Part shown: positions 18,616 through 27,660 of the stretch, piece by piece | Layout: the number at the start of each line of letters is the position of its first letter | How positions within the stretch are numbered: position 1 is the stretch's first letter | Assembly: GCF_947495315.1 (NCBI RefSeq) | Contig: NZ_CANLYD010000001.1 | Coordinates: 1-64,000 of the forward strand | Length of the DNA stretch: 64,000 nucleotides | Source: an uncultured Aquimarina sp. | GTDB taxonomy: Bacteria > Bacteroidota > Bacteroidia > Flavobacteriales > Flavobacteriaceae | Reading direction: 5' to 3' | The notes under the pieces: generated by a model | Databases searched by the model: none | What the model was told of the DNA's origin: nothing | What the model saw: only the letters and a program-made list of their open reading frames with translations | Made by a program: the position numbers and the translations under genes

Positions 18616-18963
18616 TTAAAGGTATAAATGAGCCCAATATATTAAACCAAATTGAAGTAAAAGCCTAAAAACAAGAACTGATTTTGGTAACTTAAGGCTT
18701 GCTTTTTTATTAACTAACATATGTATATGTACAGGAAAAAATAAAATAAGCATAGCAATGATTGCCCAAATTGAAAAAAATCTAGTCTGGAAAAAAAGAA
18801 CACCTACTCCTGCCATTATCTCAGTTATACCACTCAAGTACACCAATTGCCTGTGGTATGGAATATATAATGGCATAATTCTCATAAATGCCTTTGGACG
18901 AATTAGATGAAAAATACCAGCAATTATAAAAATAGCTGATAAAGAGTATAAGTGCCAACTCAT
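18616..18963 (-). CDS. DoxX family membrane protein
   Basis: 115 residues with four hydrophobic helices: HLYSLSAIFIIAGIFH, QLVYLSGITEIMAGVGVLFF, IWAIIAMLILFFPVHIHM, and VFRLLLQFGLIYW. The pattern AGIFHLIRPKAFMRIMP near the first loop is typical of small DoxX proteins in this phylum. Its ATG overlaps the stop of the upstream gene in a TAATG arrangement, so translation is coupled. Function unknown; the gene order DUF3052-like, DoxX, AlkB suggests a shared role in damage or oxidative stress, which is only an inference. Confidence 0.82.
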   Translation of the reverse strand: MSWHLYSLSAIFIIAGIFHLIRPKAFMRIMPLYIPYHRQLVYLSGITEIMAGVGVLFFQTRFFSIWAIIAMLILFFPVHIHMLVNKKASLKLPKSVLVFRLLLQFGLIYWAHLYL

Positions 18964-19424
18964 TAAACTCCCGTAGTTTTTTCTTTACCAGCACTACTAA
19001 GTGCAAAATCTTTACTTCTTGTCATATTTTTTATAAAGCTTACTTTTCTAAAACGTAATGCAGTCCAATCTTCATCAATGGCTACTTGTCGTACAGGTTC
19101 TAAATTATAGTCTCCCAAAACTCCCCAGCCATGGTCTCTGGTGATTTCGGTGGTGTATCTTTTAGAACTTTTTTTAGGATAAGCAAACCAAAGAATACCA
19201 TCTCCTACTAACTTGGGATATACAGTTTCAATGCGGTTTTCAATCTGTTTTTTTTCTGTAACAAAAACCAATGCAAAGTCAACTTCAGATACTTGTATTA
19301 AAGACTCTTTAACTATAACATCTTTTAGGCAGTCCAGTTCTTTACAAAATCCTTCAGGTTCATTCAATATTAATATCTCATCCAGTGATGGAGGAAGTTG
19401 TAATTTTTTAAACAGCGCAGTCAT
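18963..19424 (-). CDS. DUF3052-like hypothetical protein
   Basis: 153 residues, cytosolic, no signal or membrane segment. The core (about 15-120) alternates hydrophobic strands with the segment GDGILWFAYPKKSSK, and ends with WTALRFRKVSFIKNM. This resembles DUF3052-type proteins, small alpha/beta domains of unknown function, but I hold the family call loosely. It is first in the operon with the DoxX-family and AlkB-like genes and is translationally coupled to the DoxX gene by a 1-bp overlap. Confidence 0.62.
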   Translation of the reverse strand: MTALFKKLQLPPSLDEILILNEPEGFCKELDCLKDVIVKESLIQVSEVDFALVFVTEKKQIENRIETVYPKLVGDGILWFAYPKKSSKRYTTEITRDHGWGVLGDYNLEPVRQVAIDEDWTALRFRKVSFIKNMTRSKDFALSSAGKEKTTGV

Positions 19425-19714
19425 GTGAGTAAATTTTAATTAGAACAACTTGTGTTTACTAAAGATACAAAAAAATAAAATTAAGATGGTTCATTTTAAC
19501 GTAATCCTTTAGTATAAAACCTCTAAAACATGATAATCCATAAAGTTTCCGATATACCATTTTTGCCATCCTCTTTAAATATTTATCAGAAACGAATACT
19601 TTTTGATTTATAACGTTTGTTAAAAGTTTGAAAGCACTTAGTATTTTGAAGGTATTAGAAAGAAAAGTATTCACTAATATAGTAACGACTTTTAAAACTA
19701 ACATAGACTTAATC

Positions 19715-20935
19715 ATGAAAAAGTATTCTAAACTCTATATGCCATTATTATTAGGATTAATAATAAGTATATTATGCATCTCTTGTGAATCTCAAGAATT
19801 TGAATCTAACGACCAACAAGATCTAAATGAAGATTTTATGTTAGAACAAGCGTATCCTAATGAAACTGGGAAATTGCTAAGTATAACATTAAATGGAGGA
19901 GAGGTAGATGTAGAGAGTATTGACAAACATTACATATTAGAAGGAGATATAAAAGTATTACCTTCTGATACTGATAAAGGAGTTGGTAGAACAGGAGGAA
20001 GATGGCCAAATAATACGGTGTATTACTCTATTCAAAGTGGAATGCCTAATCAGGCGCGTATAACAAATGCTATTGCTCATTGGGAATCTAAAACCGCATT
20101 GAGATTCGTACAACGCACGAATCAATCGAACTATGTGTATTTTAAGAACGGATCAGGTTGTTCTTCTTATGTGGGACGCATTGGTGGTAGACAAGATATT
20201 ACTTTGGCCGATGGTTGTTCTACAGGTAATACGATTCATGAGATTGGTCATGCAATAGGATTATGGCATGAACAAAGTAGAAAAGATCGAGATCAATATA
20301 TAAGGGTGTTGTTCGAAAATATACAAAGCGGTAAAGAATTTAATTTTAGAACGTATATCGAACAAGGTCAGGATGGTAATGAATATACCTCTAATCTGGA
20401 TCTAGGAAGTATCATGATGTATGGATCTTATGCTTTTTCTAAAAATGGTCAACCGACGATCACGCGTGCTAATGGAAATACATACAATGCACAACGCAAC
20501 GGATTATCCAATAGTGATGTAGCTGGAATTAATAAAATGTATCCTCCAACAACTTCAGGAGGAACTATAGACATTAAAGGAAGCAATAATAATTATGTAA
20601 GTAGTGAAAATGGAGCTAAACCTATGAATTGTAATAGAGCCACTGCTCAAGGATGGGAAAAGTTCCAGGTAATCACGCTTAGCGGAGGGAAAGTTGCATT
20701 AAAAGGAAACAATGGTAAATATGTGAGTAGCGAGAATGGTGCTAATCCAATAACGTGTAATAGATCTCAAATTGGTGCGTGGGAACAATTTACTTTAGTT
20801 AGTAGAGGAGGAAATAAATATGCAATAAAAGGTAATAACGGTAAATACATAAGCTCAGAAAATGGGTCGAAACCGATGACTTGTAATAGAACTTCAATAG
20901 GGAACTGGGAAGAATTCGTAATTTCGGGATTATAA
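19715..20935 (+). CDS. Astacin (M12A) metalloprotease with C-terminal beta-trefoil-like domain
   Basis: 406 residues from the ATG at 19715; the frame is open further upstream, but this start puts the signal sequence first (hydrophobic helix then ISC, probable lipidation). The protease domain covers about 95-275. H175, E176, H179 and H185 form the astacin motif HExxHxxGxxHExxRxDRD, and MMYGSYAF supplies the Met-turn tyrosine. From about 284 there are three repeats of 40-44 residues, each with IKG-N-YVSSENG and CNR motifs, which together make a fascin- or ricin-like trefoil likely to bind glycans. It resembles flavastacin-type secreted proteases. A terminator follows. Confidence 0.92.
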   Translation: MKKYSKLYMPLLLGLIISILCISCESQEFESNDQQDLNEDFMLEQAYPNETGKLLSITLNGGEVDVESIDKHYILEGDIKVLPSDTDKGVGRTGGRWPNNTVYYSIQSGMPNQARITNAIAHWESKTALRFVQRTNQSNYVYFKNGSGCSSYVGRIGGRQDITLADGCSTGNTIHEIGHAIGLWHEQSRKDRDQYIRVLFENIQSGKEFNFRTYIEQGQDGNEYTSNLDLGSIMMYGSYAFSKNGQPTITRANGNTYNAQRNGLSNSDVAGINKMYPPTTSGGTIDIKGSNNNYVSSENGAKPMNCNRATAQGWEKFQVITLSGGKVALKGNNGKYVSSENGANPITCNRSQIGAWEQFTLVSRGGNKYAIKGNNGKYISSENGSKPMTCNRTSIGNWEEFVISGL

Positions 20936-20957
20936 ATTTCATCGAATTTGTGAATTA

Positions 20958-20988
20958 AAAAAACACCGCTCATATTGCGGTGTTTTTT
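20958..20988. terminator. Bidirectional terminator between astacin gene and lipoprotein gene
   Basis: A 10-bp GC-containing stem (20960-20969 with 20977-20986) is flanked by an A-run on the left and a T-run on the right. It can therefore end transcripts from both converging genes. Confidence 0.85.
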
Positions 20989-21012
20989 AGTTTAAATCTT
21001 TGATCTTTGCTG

Positions 21013-21861
21013 TTAGTCTATTATTTTAGAATTCTCCGGATCGTCAAATAGTTCTCCCTCGTTTTCCAGAAAGGTAATATCTGTTATGGTAGCTTCTCCT
21101 AATTTATCAGTCATTCCCTTTTCTGAAGTCCAACCATAAAATTCCCATTTAGTAGCAAAAGGAATGTCATCTACAGTGGTAAATTCCTTGTAATGTATGG
21201 CATGTGGATCGGCTTCTGCTTTAGAAGTATCACCATCACTTCCAAAAGTTACGATATAAGCTGCAGCTTGCAGTGATTTCGCAACAGGATCCGCATAGAT
21301 AATATACCAATCATCTGGAGCATCACCGGTTCCAGCTTCAAAAGTTAGTTTTGCAGTACTATGTTTAATATTATTTAGCATTCTATCATCTTGCAATTCC
21401 AATTTAGTTCCGGGATCACTTAGTTTATAAGGTAATCCAAAGAAGTAAGTCCAAGTAAACATATCAAAACGAGCTCCTTTATCATTAGCATCAGCGGGAC
21501 ACAGGTATACATTTTCTCCATCATAAATTAACTTACTATCATCTTTTTTATCAATTCTTATCTTTGATGAATTGGTAAGCATAGTAACTTTTCCATCCAA
21601 ATGCTCTTTTCCGTTAAAGATGATATTCACATAGAAACTTACTGCTTTATGATTTAAGAATTTATCTTTTTTATGAGCTTTCTCTATAGTTTTGGTGAAA
21701 TGGTTAGAAATAGACAAAGCCCCGTCACCAATACCACCATCAGGTTCTACGGGAATCATGTCTTTATTTTCTGTTACTTCGGGTTCCTTATTTTTTTCTT
21801 CTTTATTTTGATTACAACTAAGTACAATAATAGAAAGTAATACTATAAAAATTCTTTTCAT
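21013..21861 (-). CDS. Lipoprotein, DUF6503-like
   Basis: 282 residues. The signal sequence ends at IIVLSC, giving a lipidated C16 and an acidic EEKNKEPEVTENKD linker. The body is beta-rich, with KAVSFYVNIIFNGKEHL, KLIYDGENVYLCPAD, FTWTYFFGLPYKL and DDWYIIYADP segments. The layout resembles DUF6503 proteins of flavobacteria, which look like outer-membrane lipoprotein carriers (LolA/LolB-like) in secondary structure; that resemblance is only a general impression. It converges on the astacin gene and shares its terminator. Confidence 0.66.
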   Translation of the reverse strand: MKRIFIVLLSIIVLSCNQNKEEKNKEPEVTENKDMIPVEPDGGIGDGALSISNHFTKTIEKAHKKDKFLNHKAVSFYVNIIFNGKEHLDGKVTMLTNSSKIRIDKKDDSKLIYDGENVYLCPADANDKGARFDMFTWTYFFGLPYKLSDPGTKLELQDDRMLNNIKHSTAKLTFEAGTGDAPDDWYIIYADPVAKSLQAAAYIVTFGSDGDTSKAEADPHAIHYKEFTTVDDIPFATKWEFYGWTSEKGMTDKLGEATITDITFLENEGELFDDPENSKIID

Positions 21862-22212
21862 TGTGAGGTTATTTGTGTTATGAGTCTAAAGTACTAAAAC
21901 CTTAAATAGTAGTATAATCTTTATGAAAACTGTAACAGATATAAGCGGTTAGTTATGTCAATAGAGTGAAACATAGTACTGACTTTTTTATAATTTTAAA
22001 TCTAAAAATTAGACAGTTATGTTCTTTTTCCTTGTTAAAAATCAACAAATAATGTAACAAAAAGCTAATGTTGATTACTAACATCATATACATTCACTTT
22101 TTTCATTATCAATTTTATAAACAGATAAAATGAGCTGTTAAATGAAACTAATAAATTATTAGAGTAATTGAAAGCGAATCCAATCTGAACTTAAAGATCA
22201 AAAAACAAACAG
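21862..22212. other. Intergenic region without recognised feature
   Basis: 351 bp between a minus-strand lipoprotein gene and the plus-strand S9 peptidase gene. It must hold both promoters, but I see no clear TAnnTTTG element, RNA structure or coding remnant. Confidence 0.5.
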
Positions 22213-24525
22213 ATGAAACAATTATTTAAAACAGTATGGGGTACATTCTTAGTAGTGTTATGCATGTCATTTACCCAAACGTACGGACAAGAAGTTATAG
22301 GAACTTGGAAAGGAAAATTATCAGTTCAGGGAACTGAAGTCCCATTACTATTTCATATTGAAGAAAAAGAAGGTGCTTTATCTTCTACAATGAATAGTCC
22401 TTCTCAAGGTGCAACAGGAATTCCATTGGATTCTACAGTTTTTGAAAACAATCAATTAACTTTGACATTTAAACAAGGAGGGATCAAATATGTAGCATCT
22501 CTAGAAGATAGTAAACTTAAAGGAACTTTTTATCAAAGCGGAATGGAACTACCATTAGAAATGGAAAAATCAGAGAAAACAATACCAGGAAATCCAGCAT
22601 TGGTTTCTTCTGATACAGAATTAGAAAAAATAGCAAGTTTGGATCAAGGGAATTATAAATATTCTGTTGAAGATTATTTTGCAAGACCAAAGGCAAGAAG
22701 TTTTCAGTTTTCTCCAAACGGAAAATATCTTTCATACAGAGAGAAAGATGAAAATAGTAAAAATCACGTATATGTAAAAGAAATCGCAACTGATAAGGTT
22801 ATCCGTGTAATCGAAGAGAAAGAAGAACTAATCAGAGGGTATGGTTGGGCTAATAATGAACGATTGGTGTATGTGATGGATAAAGGCGGAAATGAAGATT
22901 ATCATCTATTTGCCGCTAATATTGACGGGACAGATCAAAAAGAATTAACTCCTTATGACGGTGTTCAAGTTAATATTTTAGAAGGATTAAAGGAAGATGA
23001 GAATCATATGATCATCTCCATGAATAAGAATAATAAACAAATCTTTGAACCATATAAAATTAATATTGTTACGGGAGAAATCAAACAATTATTTAAGAAT
23101 GAAGATGCCGCTAATCCTATAGCAGGATATAATTTTGACAAGGATGGTAACCTTAGAGGCTATGGTAAGATAAGAGATGGAGTAAATGTGGATTTTTATT
23201 ATGCTAAGGAAGAAGGCAAATACGAAATCATAAAAAAAATGAACTGGAAGGATACCTTCTCAATTCTAAATTATGATTACTCCACAGAAAACCCTCACGA
23301 TGCCTATGTAGTTTCTAACCTAGATACAGATAAATCTCAGATATATTTATATGATTTAAAAGCTGATAAAGTAATCAAAAAATTATTCTCTAATGATAAA
23401 TATGATGTTTCTAACTTATCTTTATCAAGAAAAAGAGGGTACGAATTGGATTATTTCTCGTATCAAGGAGAGAAAAGAGTGATGATTCCTGTAAGTGATT
23501 ACTATAAAAAATTACATACAAGAATTACTAAAGAGTTTCCTGATCACCAGTATTCGATAGCAGGAAAAACAGACGAAGAAGATAAGTATTTGATCTTTTT
23601 TCAGAGTGATAAATTGTATGGAGTCTATTACTCTTATGATACAAAAAAGGATGAATTTAAGCTGCTTTATAATTTAATGCCTCAGCTTAAAGAGAATGAT
23701 ATGGCAGAGATGCGTCCGATTACTTTTAAGAGTAGAGATGGATTGACAATACACGGATATATTACGTTACCAAAAGAAGCAATACAAGGTAAAAAAGTAC
23801 CATTGGTAGTAAATCCACATGGGGGACCACAAGGAATAAGAGATTCTTGGGGGTTTAATCCAGAATCACAATTGTTCGCGAGTAGAGGATACGCGACGTT
23901 GCAAGTAAACTTTAGAATTTCTGGAGGATATGGTAGAGAATTCTTAGAAACTGGATTCAAACAAATCGGTAGAAAAGCAATGGATGATGTAGAAGATGGA
24001 TTGCAATACGTAATTGATCAAGGTTGGGTGGATAAGGACAGAGTAGCTATTTATGGTGGTAGTCACGGAGGATATGCTGTATTACGTGGATTGACTAAAA
24101 CACCAGATTTATATGCTTGTGGAGTGGATTATGTGGGAGTATCTAATCTATTTACTTTTATGAAAACAATTCCTCCTTATTGGAAACCATATTTAAAAAT
24201 CATAAAAGAGATTTGGTATGATGAAGACATAGCTGAAGAAAAAGCTATTATGGAAGAAGTGTCTCCAGTATATCAAATTGATAAAATCAAAAAACCACTG
24301 TTTGTCGTGCAAGGAGCAAATGATCCTCGTGTAAATATTGATGAGTCGGATCAGATCGTAAAGGCATTGCGTGATAAGGGATATGATGTTCCGTATATGG
24401 TACGATATGACGAAGGTCATGGTTTTGGTAAGGAAGAAAACTCTATCGCTATGTACAAAGCTATGATGGGATTCTACGCTAAGCATATTGGTAAAAAAGA
24501 AACTACTAAACCTGTTAAAGGATAA
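22213..24525 (+). CDS. S9 family prolyl-oligopeptidase-type serine peptidase, secreted
   Basis: 770 residues with a signal peptide ending near TYGQ. Residues about 25-120 form a small beta domain preceding the usual S9 architecture. A beta-propeller follows (about 140-490), and the alpha/beta hydrolase domain is about 500-760. The catalytic triad is readable: S617 in GGSHGGY, D704 in GANDPR, H736 in DEGHGF; the oxyanion region is NPHGGPQG. Such enzymes cleave peptides or acyl-peptides after proline or other residues in the periplasm. The extra N-terminal domain, with EVIGTWKGKLSVQG, resembles a lipocalin-like insertion seen in some Bacteroidota homologues. Single gene with its own terminator. 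Confidence 0.92.
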   Translation: MKQLFKTVWGTFLVVLCMSFTQTYGQEVIGTWKGKLSVQGTEVPLLFHIEEKEGALSSTMNSPSQGATGIPLDSTVFENNQLTLTFKQGGIKYVASLEDSKLKGTFYQSGMELPLEMEKSEKTIPGNPALVSSDTELEKIASLDQGNYKYSVEDYFARPKARSFQFSPNGKYLSYREKDENSKNHVYVKEIATDKVIRVIEEKEELIRGYGWANNERLVYVMDKGGNEDYHLFAANIDGTDQKELTPYDGVQVNILEGLKEDENHMIISMNKNNKQIFEPYKINIVTGEIKQLFKNEDAANPIAGYNFDKDGNLRGYGKIRDGVNVDFYYAKEEGKYEIIKKMNWKDTFSILNYDYSTENPHDAYVVSNLDTDKSQIYLYDLKADKVIKKLFSNDKYDVSNLSLSRKRGYELDYFSYQGEKRVMIPVSDYYKKLHTRITKEFPDHQYSIAGKTDEEDKYLIFFQSDKLYGVYYSYDTKKDEFKLLYNLMPQLKENDMAEMRPITFKSRDGLTIHGYITLPKEAIQGKKVPLVVNPHGGPQGIRDSWGFNPESQLFASRGYATLQVNFRISGGYGREFLETGFKQIGRKAMDDVEDGLQYVIDQGWVDKDRVAIYGGSHGGYAVLRGLTKTPDLYACGVDYVGVSNLFTFMKTIPPYWKPYLKIIKEIWYDEDIAEEKAIMEEVSPVYQIDKIKKPLFVVQGANDPRVNIDESDQIVKALRDKGYDVPYMVRYDEGHGFGKEENSIAMYKAMMGFYAKHIGKKETTKPVKG

Positions 24526-24578
24526 TTAAGTGAAACTTTTAGACACTATCTCATTAAGTGTGTAAATGAAAATATCTA

Positions 24579-24612
24579 GGGTAAGGCTTTTTTTAAGGCT
24601 TTACCCTTTTTT
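24579..24612 (+). terminator. Terminator of the S9 peptidase gene
   Basis: Stem GGGTAAGGC (24579-24587) with GCTTTACCC (24598-24606), one G-T wobble, followed by six T. Confidence 0.82.
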
Positions 24613-24788
24613 CATTATAGTTAAGAACTGATTCAATATGGTTCCTCAATTTCTAATTCGCATAGACCATTGTTTGGTAGCCTATCTTTTTTTCAAAAAT
24701 ACAGATTTCGTAACTGCTTGATCTATTTGAAATTAAGATTTTTTTTTGGGGTACTTTCTTGTTTTTCCATTAAGGGTAGTTAATCAGT

Positions 24789-25078
24789 TTATAATTTATA
24801 CTGAAATTTAGCTATAAGAAACAATGCGTCTATTATGTTCGTTCTGTTTTTGATTGATGTATCAATTACAGATCTTATTTCAGCAAATACCTGAGCTGTT
24901 TTATAGTCTTGAATTATCCAGATATCTTTTATTTGGTTTTTACATTCCTTATAGCTCTCCCTTAAGCATTATTATCTGATGGCACTTCTTTGATTTCTGA
25001 AAAAGAGACTATAGGTTCCTTATCTCTAAGTATTTGCTTATAGAAAGTGTAGAGCACTTAAAACACTGTTTTCCTTTT
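24789..25078 (-). pseudogene. Decayed IS66-family transposase, C-terminal remnant
   Basis: The minus strand still encodes the C-terminus of an IS66-type transposase, but in pieces. One frame reads TFYKQILRDKEPIVSF, then EVPSDNNA, a stop, GRAIRNVKTK, a stop, KISG, a stop, FKTIK. After a one-base shift the frame continues TAQVFAEIRSVIDTSIKNR and ends LFLIAKFQYKL before a TAA at 24789-24791. PxDNNxSERAIR is the hallmark of the IS66 C-terminus. Two stops fall where CAA codons are usual in this family, and one where a serine is expected. No terminal inverted repeats or target duplications could be identified. It is a fossil and should not be functional. Confidence 0.85.
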
Positions 25079-25278
25079 CTAAAAAAATCTCAAGGTGATC
25101 TTATCCATTCTAACTCCAATAAAATTCGTGATAAAAAATAAAAGGATAAATGTTAAAATTAAACTAAAATCGAAGAACAGGGTTCGAGTTTTTAATTCAC
25201 AGTTGTTTAATTAATATAAAGATTGTTTAAACATTTTTAAGTTCAAAATAAACTATAAACCTTTAACCAATTAGTATC

Positions 25279-27660
25279 ATGAAATCTAATTACATTTTTA
25301 CCTTATTAATTGCAATATGTTTCTTTTCTTTTACATCTATTGCGCAGACTGCTAGAGTTCAAGCAATTCATAATTCGGCTGATGCAGCCGCTGCTATAGT
25401 TGATGTGTATATTTTTACATCCGTCTCAGGGGATCAACTATTACTAGAAGATTTTGCATTTAGAACTGCTTCTACATTTGTAGATGCTCCTGCCGGCATA
25501 CCCATTACATTAAAAGTAACGGTTCCTGATGGTTCTCCTACTACTCCTGTATATGAAATTACAACAACACTCTCGCCGGGTTCTACTTATATATTAGTGG
25601 CTGATGGTATCGTTAGCGCTTCTGGTTATATGCCAGCACAACCTTTCGGTATCCAGGTGTATGATATGGGAAGAGAAGCTGCTTCTACTTCGGGGAATAC
25701 AGATGTATTAGTGCATCACGGAGCAACAGATGCACCTACTGTAGATGTAAATTTACAATCAGGAGGAGCTCCATTAGTTGATGATGTATCCTATACAGAA
25801 TTTGCAGGTTATTTAGAACTTCCAACAGATGATTACGCTATTAATGTTTCTACTTCAGATGGCGCCACTATTGTAAAAGCATATGATGCTCCTTTAGCTA
25901 CTTTAGGTCTTACTGATTCTGCTGTTACAGTGGTGGCAAGTGGATTTTTAGATCCTTCAATGAATAGTAATGGAGCTGCTTTTGGATTGTATGCAGCTAC
26001 ACCAGCTGGAGGTGATTTAGTAGCATTGCCAGAAAGTTCTGCTCGTGTTCAAGTAATTCATAATTCTGCTGATGCTGCTGCGACCTCCGTAGATGTATAT
26101 CTAAATGATGCTATGTTGATAGATGATTTTGAATTCAGGACTGCTTCTCCTTTTATCGATGCTCCTGCTGGAGTTCCATTAAGTATTGAGGTAGCTCCAG
26201 GAACAAGTACTTCTTCTATGGATGCTATTTATGAATTACCCGCTACCTTAGTTTCTGGAGAAACGTATATTCTTGTAGCTGATGGTATCGTTAGCGCTTC
26301 TGGTTATATGCCAGCACAACCTTTCGGTATCCAGGTGTATGCTATGGGAAGAGAAGCTGCTTCCATTTCTGGGAATACGGATGTATTAGTGCATCACGGA
26401 GCAACAGATGCACCTACTGTAGATGTAAATTTACAATCAGGAGGAGCTCCATTAGTTGATGATGTTTCATATACAGAATTTGCAGGTTATTTAGAACTTC
26501 AAACAGATGATTACGCTATTAATGTTTCTACTTCAGATGGTGCCACTATTGTAAAAGCATATGATGCTCCTTTGGCTACTTTAGGTCTTACAGATTCTGC
26601 TGTTACAGTGGTAGCAAGTGGGTTTTTAGATCCTTCAATGAATAGCAATGGAGCTGCTTTTGGATTATATGCAGCTACACCAGCTGGAGGTGATTTAGTA
26701 GCATTGCCAGAAAGTTCTGCTCGTGTTCAAGTAATTCATAATTCTGCTGACGCTGCTGCGACCTCTGTAGATGTATATCTAAATGATGCTATGTTGATAG
26801 ATGATTTTGCATTCAGAACTGCTTCTCCTTTTATCGATGCTCCTGCTGGAGTTCCATTAAGTATTGAGGTAGCTCCAGGAACAAGTACTTCTTCTATGGA
26901 TGCTATTTATGAATTACCAGCTACACTAGTTTCTGGAGAAACGTATATTCTTATAGCCGATGGTATCGTTAGTGCCTCTGGTTATATGCCAACGCAACTT
27001 TTCGGTATAGAGGTTTATGCTATGGGAAGAGAAGCTGCTTCAACTTCTGGGAATACGGATGTATTAGTGCATCACGGTGCTACAGATGCACCTACTGTAG
27101 ATGTAAATTTACAATCAGGAGGAAGTCCATTAGTTGATGATGTATCCTATACAGAATTTGCAGGTTATTTAGAACTTCCAACAGATGATTATCAAATCAA
27201 TATTTCTACTGCAGATGGTGCTACTATTGTACAAGGATATGATGCTCCTTTAGCATCTCTTAGCTTAGACGACGCTGCAATTACAGTAGTAGCAAGTGGG
27301 TTTTTAGATCCTTCAATGAATAGTAATGGAGCTGCTTTTGGATTATGGGTAGCTCTAGCAGCGGGAGGACCTTTGGTTGAGTTACCAACAAATACATTGA
27401 GTATCAGAGAATTTGCAAATGTTGATCAATTAGCTGTATATCCAAATCCAAGTATAGATGGTGATTTATTTATTTCATTACCTCAATTAACCGAAGATAT
27501 AGATGCGTTCGTATATGATATATCTGGTAGAGAAGTAATCAAAACAGTACTTTCTAATGAGCTTACAAAATTGGATGTACGTTCTTTAAATACCGGATTT
27601 TACATTATTACATTAAGGAAAGGGAACGATTCTTTCTCAGTAAAAATAGCTGTTAATTAA
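25279..27660 (+). CDS. DUF4397 repeat protein with T9SS type A sorting domain
   Basis: 793 residues. A signal peptide (about 1-23, ending IAQ) is followed by three long units at about 25-254, 255-480 and 481-705. Each unit is a double DUF4397-like beta-sandwich: the first half opens ARVQxIHNSADAAA, the second VLVHHGATDAPTVDV. The last ~75 residues hold a Por secretion tail, with VYPNPSIDGDLFISLP, YDISGREV and LNTGFYIITL. The protein should be exported by T9SS, cut at the tail and anchored or released. DUF4397 domains occur in cell-surface proteins of unknown function. The units are nearly identical at the DNA level, so copy number may vary between strains. Confidence 0.92.
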   Translation: MKSNYIFTLLIAICFFSFTSIAQTARVQAIHNSADAAAAIVDVYIFTSVSGDQLLLEDFAFRTASTFVDAPAGIPITLKVTVPDGSPTTPVYEITTTLSPGSTYILVADGIVSASGYMPAQPFGIQVYDMGREAASTSGNTDVLVHHGATDAPTVDVNLQSGGAPLVDDVSYTEFAGYLELPTDDYAINVSTSDGATIVKAYDAPLATLGLTDSAVTVVASGFLDPSMNSNGAAFGLYAATPAGGDLVALPESSARVQVIHNSADAAATSVDVYLNDAMLIDDFEFRTASPFIDAPAGVPLSIEVAPGTSTSSMDAIYELPATLVSGETYILVADGIVSASGYMPAQPFGIQVYAMGREAASISGNTDVLVHHGATDAPTVDVNLQSGGAPLVDDVSYTEFAGYLELQTDDYAINVSTSDGATIVKAYDAPLATLGLTDSAVTVVASGFLDPSMNSNGAAFGLYAATPAGGDLVALPESSARVQVIHNSADAAATSVDVYLNDAMLIDDFAFRTASPFIDAPAGVPLSIEVAPGTSTSSMDAIYELPATLVSGETYILIADGIVSASGYMPTQLFGIEVYAMGREAASTSGNTDVLVHHGATDAPTVDVNLQSGGSPLVDDVSYTEFAGYLELPTDDYQINISTADGATIVQGYDAPLASLSLDDAAITVVASGFLDPSMNSNGAAFGLWVALAAGGPLVELPTNTLSIREFANVDQLAVYPNPSIDGDLFISLPQLTEDIDAFVYDISGREVIKTVLSNELTKLDVRSLNTGFYIITLRKGNDSFSVKIAVN
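25351..27393 (+). repeat. Three tandem ~680-690 bp coding repeats
   Basis: Units start at 25351, 26041 and 26719 (spacings 690 and 678 bp). The 678-bp unit 2 and unit 3 differ at few bases over their first 250 bp, and the segment from GCTGATGGTATCGTTAG onward is also nearly the same in unit 1. Unit 3 diverges near its end. This suggests recent duplication or gene conversion. Confidence 0.9.

Larger units (their letters stand above)
24526..25278. other. 753-bp intergenic region with a transposase fossil
   Basis: Apart from the terminator at its left end and the IS66 remnant in its middle (24789-25078), I see nothing: no intact gene, RNA or promoter of clear match. The last ~200 bp before the DUF4397 gene are very AT-rich. 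Confidence 0.7.

Noticed and set aside
19459..19716. 85-codon minus-strand frame upstream of the astacin gene
   Set aside because: Composition is lysine/leucine-rich without domain; it overlaps the expected promoter of the astacin gene.
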